From assembly GCA_016722075.1 (NCBI GenBank), contig JADKGW010000001.1, positions 3,844,001 through 3,908,000 on the forward strand: a DNA stretch of 64,000 nt. The letters are read 5' to 3'. How positions within the stretch are numbered: the first letter of the stretch is position 1; each line of letters begins with the position of its first letter. This DNA is from Candidatus Kouleothrix ribensis (lineage in GTDB: Bacteria; Chloroflexota; Chloroflexia; Chloroflexales; Roseiflexaceae). Under the pieces are notes generated by a model. The model saw only the letters and a program-made list of their open reading frames with translations, made no database searches and had not been told where the DNA came from. A program made the position numbers and the translations under genes. This document shows positions 62,162 through 64,000 of this stretch, one piece after another.

Positions 62162-64000
62162 ATGCCTGATATTACCCTTACTGTCGACGGCCAGGTCGTA
62201 ACGGTGCCGGCCGGCACCAACATCGTCGACGCGGCGCGCGCCGCCACGGTGGCCGTGCCGGTGTTCTGCTACCACCCCAAGATGAAGCCGGTGGGCATGT
62301 GCCGCATGTGCCTGGTCGAGGTCTATACGCCTAAGATCGACCCGGCCACGCGCCAGCCGGTGATCGGCGCCGACGGCAAGCCCGAGCTGGCGCTGATGAT
62401 GAACAAGCTCCAGGCCGGCTGCGTCACGCCCGTCAGCGAGGGCATGGTCGTGAAAACCGTCGGCGAGCGGGTCGAGTTCGCCCAGCGCGGCGTGCTCGAG
62501 TTTCTGCTCACCTCGCACCCGCTCGATTGCCCGGTGTGCGATAAAGGCGGCGAGTGCCCGCTGCAGAACCTGACCATGCAATGGGGGCCGGGCAATTCGC
62601 GCTACGATTACAGCGACAAGCACCATAACGTCAAGCCGATCGCACTGGGCGACCTGATCTACCTCGACCGCGAGCGCTGCATCCTGTGTGCGCGCTGCGT
62701 GCGCTTCCAGGACGAAATTGCCGGCGACCCGGTGCTCGGGTTCGACAACCGCGGCCGCGCCTGGGAGATCATCTCGAAGAGCGACCCGCCGTTCGACTCG
62801 AAGTTCTCGGGCAATACCACCGACATCTGCCCGGTCGGCGCGCTCACCAGCGCCGATTTCCGCTTCAAAGCGCGCGTGTGGGAGCTGCGCTCGGTGCCGA
62901 GCGTGTGCAACCACTGCTCGGTCGGCTGCGATATCTCGCTCGATATGCGCTACAACGACCTGATGCGCGTGATGCCGCGCGAGAACGACTTCGTCAACGA
63001 GATCTGGACCTGCGATAAAGGCCGCTATGGCATGCGCTACATCGGCAGCGCCGAGCGCCTGAAGGCGCCTATGATCCGCCGCGCCGGCGGCTGGGCCGAA
63101 GCGACCTGGGAAGAAGCCTACCAGTATATTGCCGACCACCTGACGCTCATCCGCGCGAACTACGGCGCCGCCGCGCTGGGTGGCCTGGCCGGCGCACAGC
63201 TGCCCAACGAAGACCTGTACCTGTTCCAGAAGCTCTTCCGCGAGACGCTCGGCACGTATAATCTCGACCACCGCGCCGGCACGCCCGACGAGCCGGCCAC
63301 GCTCGACGACCTGCCGAACATCATTGGCGTGGGCGCAGGCACCAACCTGACCACACTCGGCAAAGGCACCGCCGTGCTGGTGATCGGCGCCGACCCTGAA
63401 GAAGAGGCGCCGCTCTACGTGCTGCGCATACGCGGCATCGCCGATCGCGGCGGCGAGCTGAGTGTGGTGAATAGCTACCCGACCAAGCTGGCGCGTGGTG
63501 CGCAGCACAGCGCCAGTGTGCGCGCAGGCGCCGAGGCCGTGTTCGTGCAGGCGCTGCTGAGCGTGATCTTCGAGGAGAACCTGCTCAGCGATGCGCTTAC
63601 GGCGCGCCTGCGCGGCCTCGACGAGCTACGAGGCCGCGTCACCAAGGCGGCACTGGCCGATCTGGCCGCTGCAGCAGGCGTGGCCGAAGCACACATCCGC
63701 GCAATCGCGCGCTCATTCGCAAAAGCCGAAAACGGCATCATCGTGTATGGCCGCGCGGCCCAGGCCGCCGGGCCGGCCCTGAGCCAGGCGCTGGCAAACC
63801 TGGCGCTGATCACCGGCAAAGCCGGGCGCGCCAACAGCGGCGTGATCGCGCTGACTGCGGCCGGCAACACGCGCGGCGCGCTGGCGCTGGGCGTGCGGCC
63901 CGAGCGTGGCCCCGGCGGCATAGCCACCACCACCGGCCTGAGCGCGCGCGAGATGTGGGCCGCCGCCATGGCCGATACGCTCAAGGGCATGTACATCGCC
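62162..64000 (+). CDS. nuoG: NADH-quinone oxidoreductase subunit G (3' end outside window)
   Basis: This frame is open to the right edge; 613 residues are visible. The N-terminus has a 2Fe-2S ferredoxin fold (VFCYHPKMKPVGMCRMCLVEV) and the histidine-ligated [4Fe-4S] site HPLDCPVCDKGGECPLQNL. The 4Fe-4S pair RERCILCARCVRF and TDICPVGALTS comes next. A molybdopterin-oxidoreductase-like domain starts at CNHCSVGC with a fourth Cys in TCDKGR, i.e. the N7 site is present. It conducts electrons from NuoF towards quinone. The start follows GAGAGTAGCTGGT. Confidence 0.93.
   Translation, partial: MPDITLTVDGQVVTVPAGTNIVDAARAATVAVPVFCYHPKMKPVGMCRMCLVEVYTPKIDPATRQPVIGADGKPELALMMNKLQAGCVTPVSEGMVVKTVGERVEFAQRGVLEFLLTSHPLDCPVCDKGGECPLQNLTMQWGPGNSRYDYSDKHHNVKPIALGDLIYLDRERCILCARCVRFQDEIAGDPVLGFDNRGRAWEIISKSDPPFDSKFSGNTTDICPVGALTSADFRFKARVWELRSVPSVCNHCSVGCDISLDMRYNDLMRVMPRENDFVNEIWTCDKGRYGMRYIGSAERLKAPMIRRAGGWAEATWEEAYQYIADHLTLIRANYGAAALGGLAGAQLPNEDLYLFQKLFRETLGTYNLDHRAGTPDEPATLDDLPNIIGVGAGTNLTTLGKGTAVLVIGADPEEEAPLYVLRIRGIADRGGELSVVNSYPTKLARGAQHSASVRAGAEAVFVQALLSVIFEENLLSDALTARLRGLDELRGRVTKAALADLAAAAGVAEAHIRAIARSFAKAENGIIVYGRAAQAAGPALSQALANLALITGKAGRANSGVIALTAAGNTRGALALGVRPERGPGGIATTTGLSAREMWAAAMADTLKGMYIA

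Overview
The window reads as about 64 kb of GC-rich bacterial chromosome, probably from a filamentous member of the Chloroflexota (Chloroflexales / Roseiflexus-Kouleothrix type). This assignment is inference. It rests on the mix of families: a two-subunit glycine decarboxylase, a secreted PD40 protein, a MalT-like ATPase with a BTAD tail, a double-length ThyX and an abundance of intergenic hairpins. No rRNA or marker phylogeny is available here. I see no phage, transposase, tRNA, rRNA or CRISPR array.

Layout. 1-4.5 kb: the end of a membrane protein, a radical-SAM/HhH protein and a polyprenol-type glycosyltransferase. 4.5-11 kb: a truncated DinB/ClbS fragment, a secreted subtilase, a DUF1786 protein, an emfourin-like lipoprotein and a beta-carbonic anhydrase. 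11-15.4 kb: a MacAB-type export operon (adaptor, permease, 49-residue membrane protein, ATPase). 15.5-20.6 kb: a CIRCE-controlled hrcA-grpE-dnaK-dnaJ cluster. 20.8-27.5 kb: a glycine-cleavage cluster, lipM-like / gcvT / gcvH / gcvPA / degenerate APH-fold protein / gcvPB, closed by a perfect hairpin. 27.6-42 kb: deoxynucleoside kinase, degenerate histidine kinase, PD40 protein, acyltransferase, HAD phosphatase, RuvA, MalT-like regulator, alpha/beta hydrolase and tandem ThyX. 42.5-47.6 kb: a UxaA-type dehydratase, then an Mg2+ module transcribed leftwards: consensus promoter, M-box riboswitch, terminator, a PRC/MgtE_N/CBS protein with no membrane domain, and an Nramp-family transporter with altered metal ligands. 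48-52.8 kb: lipoprotein plus M6 metallopeptidase, enoyl-CoA hydratase and an unknown protein. 52.9-56.4 kb: moxR-DUF58-DUF4129. 56.6-57.5 kb: two tandem hairpin arrays. 57.5-64 kb: a stand-alone molybdenum hydroxylase large subunit, then nuoF, a Uma2 nuclease and a truncated nuoG.

The most interesting material is (i) the M-box-controlled MgtE-sensor/Nramp pair, which looks like an Mg2+ uptake system; (ii) heptad/octad repeat arrays whose two halves are inverted, each in a gap between co-directional genes; (iii) a dispersed palindromic intergenic element with a variable core; (iv) the two tandem hairpin arrays between moxR and the hydroxylase; and (v) a glycine-cleavage cluster carrying an APH-fold protein that has lost its catalytic residues.

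Many start codons were moved inwards from the longest reading frame by ribosome-binding site and promoter position; the entries say where. All family assignments were made by eye from motifs, without database searches.
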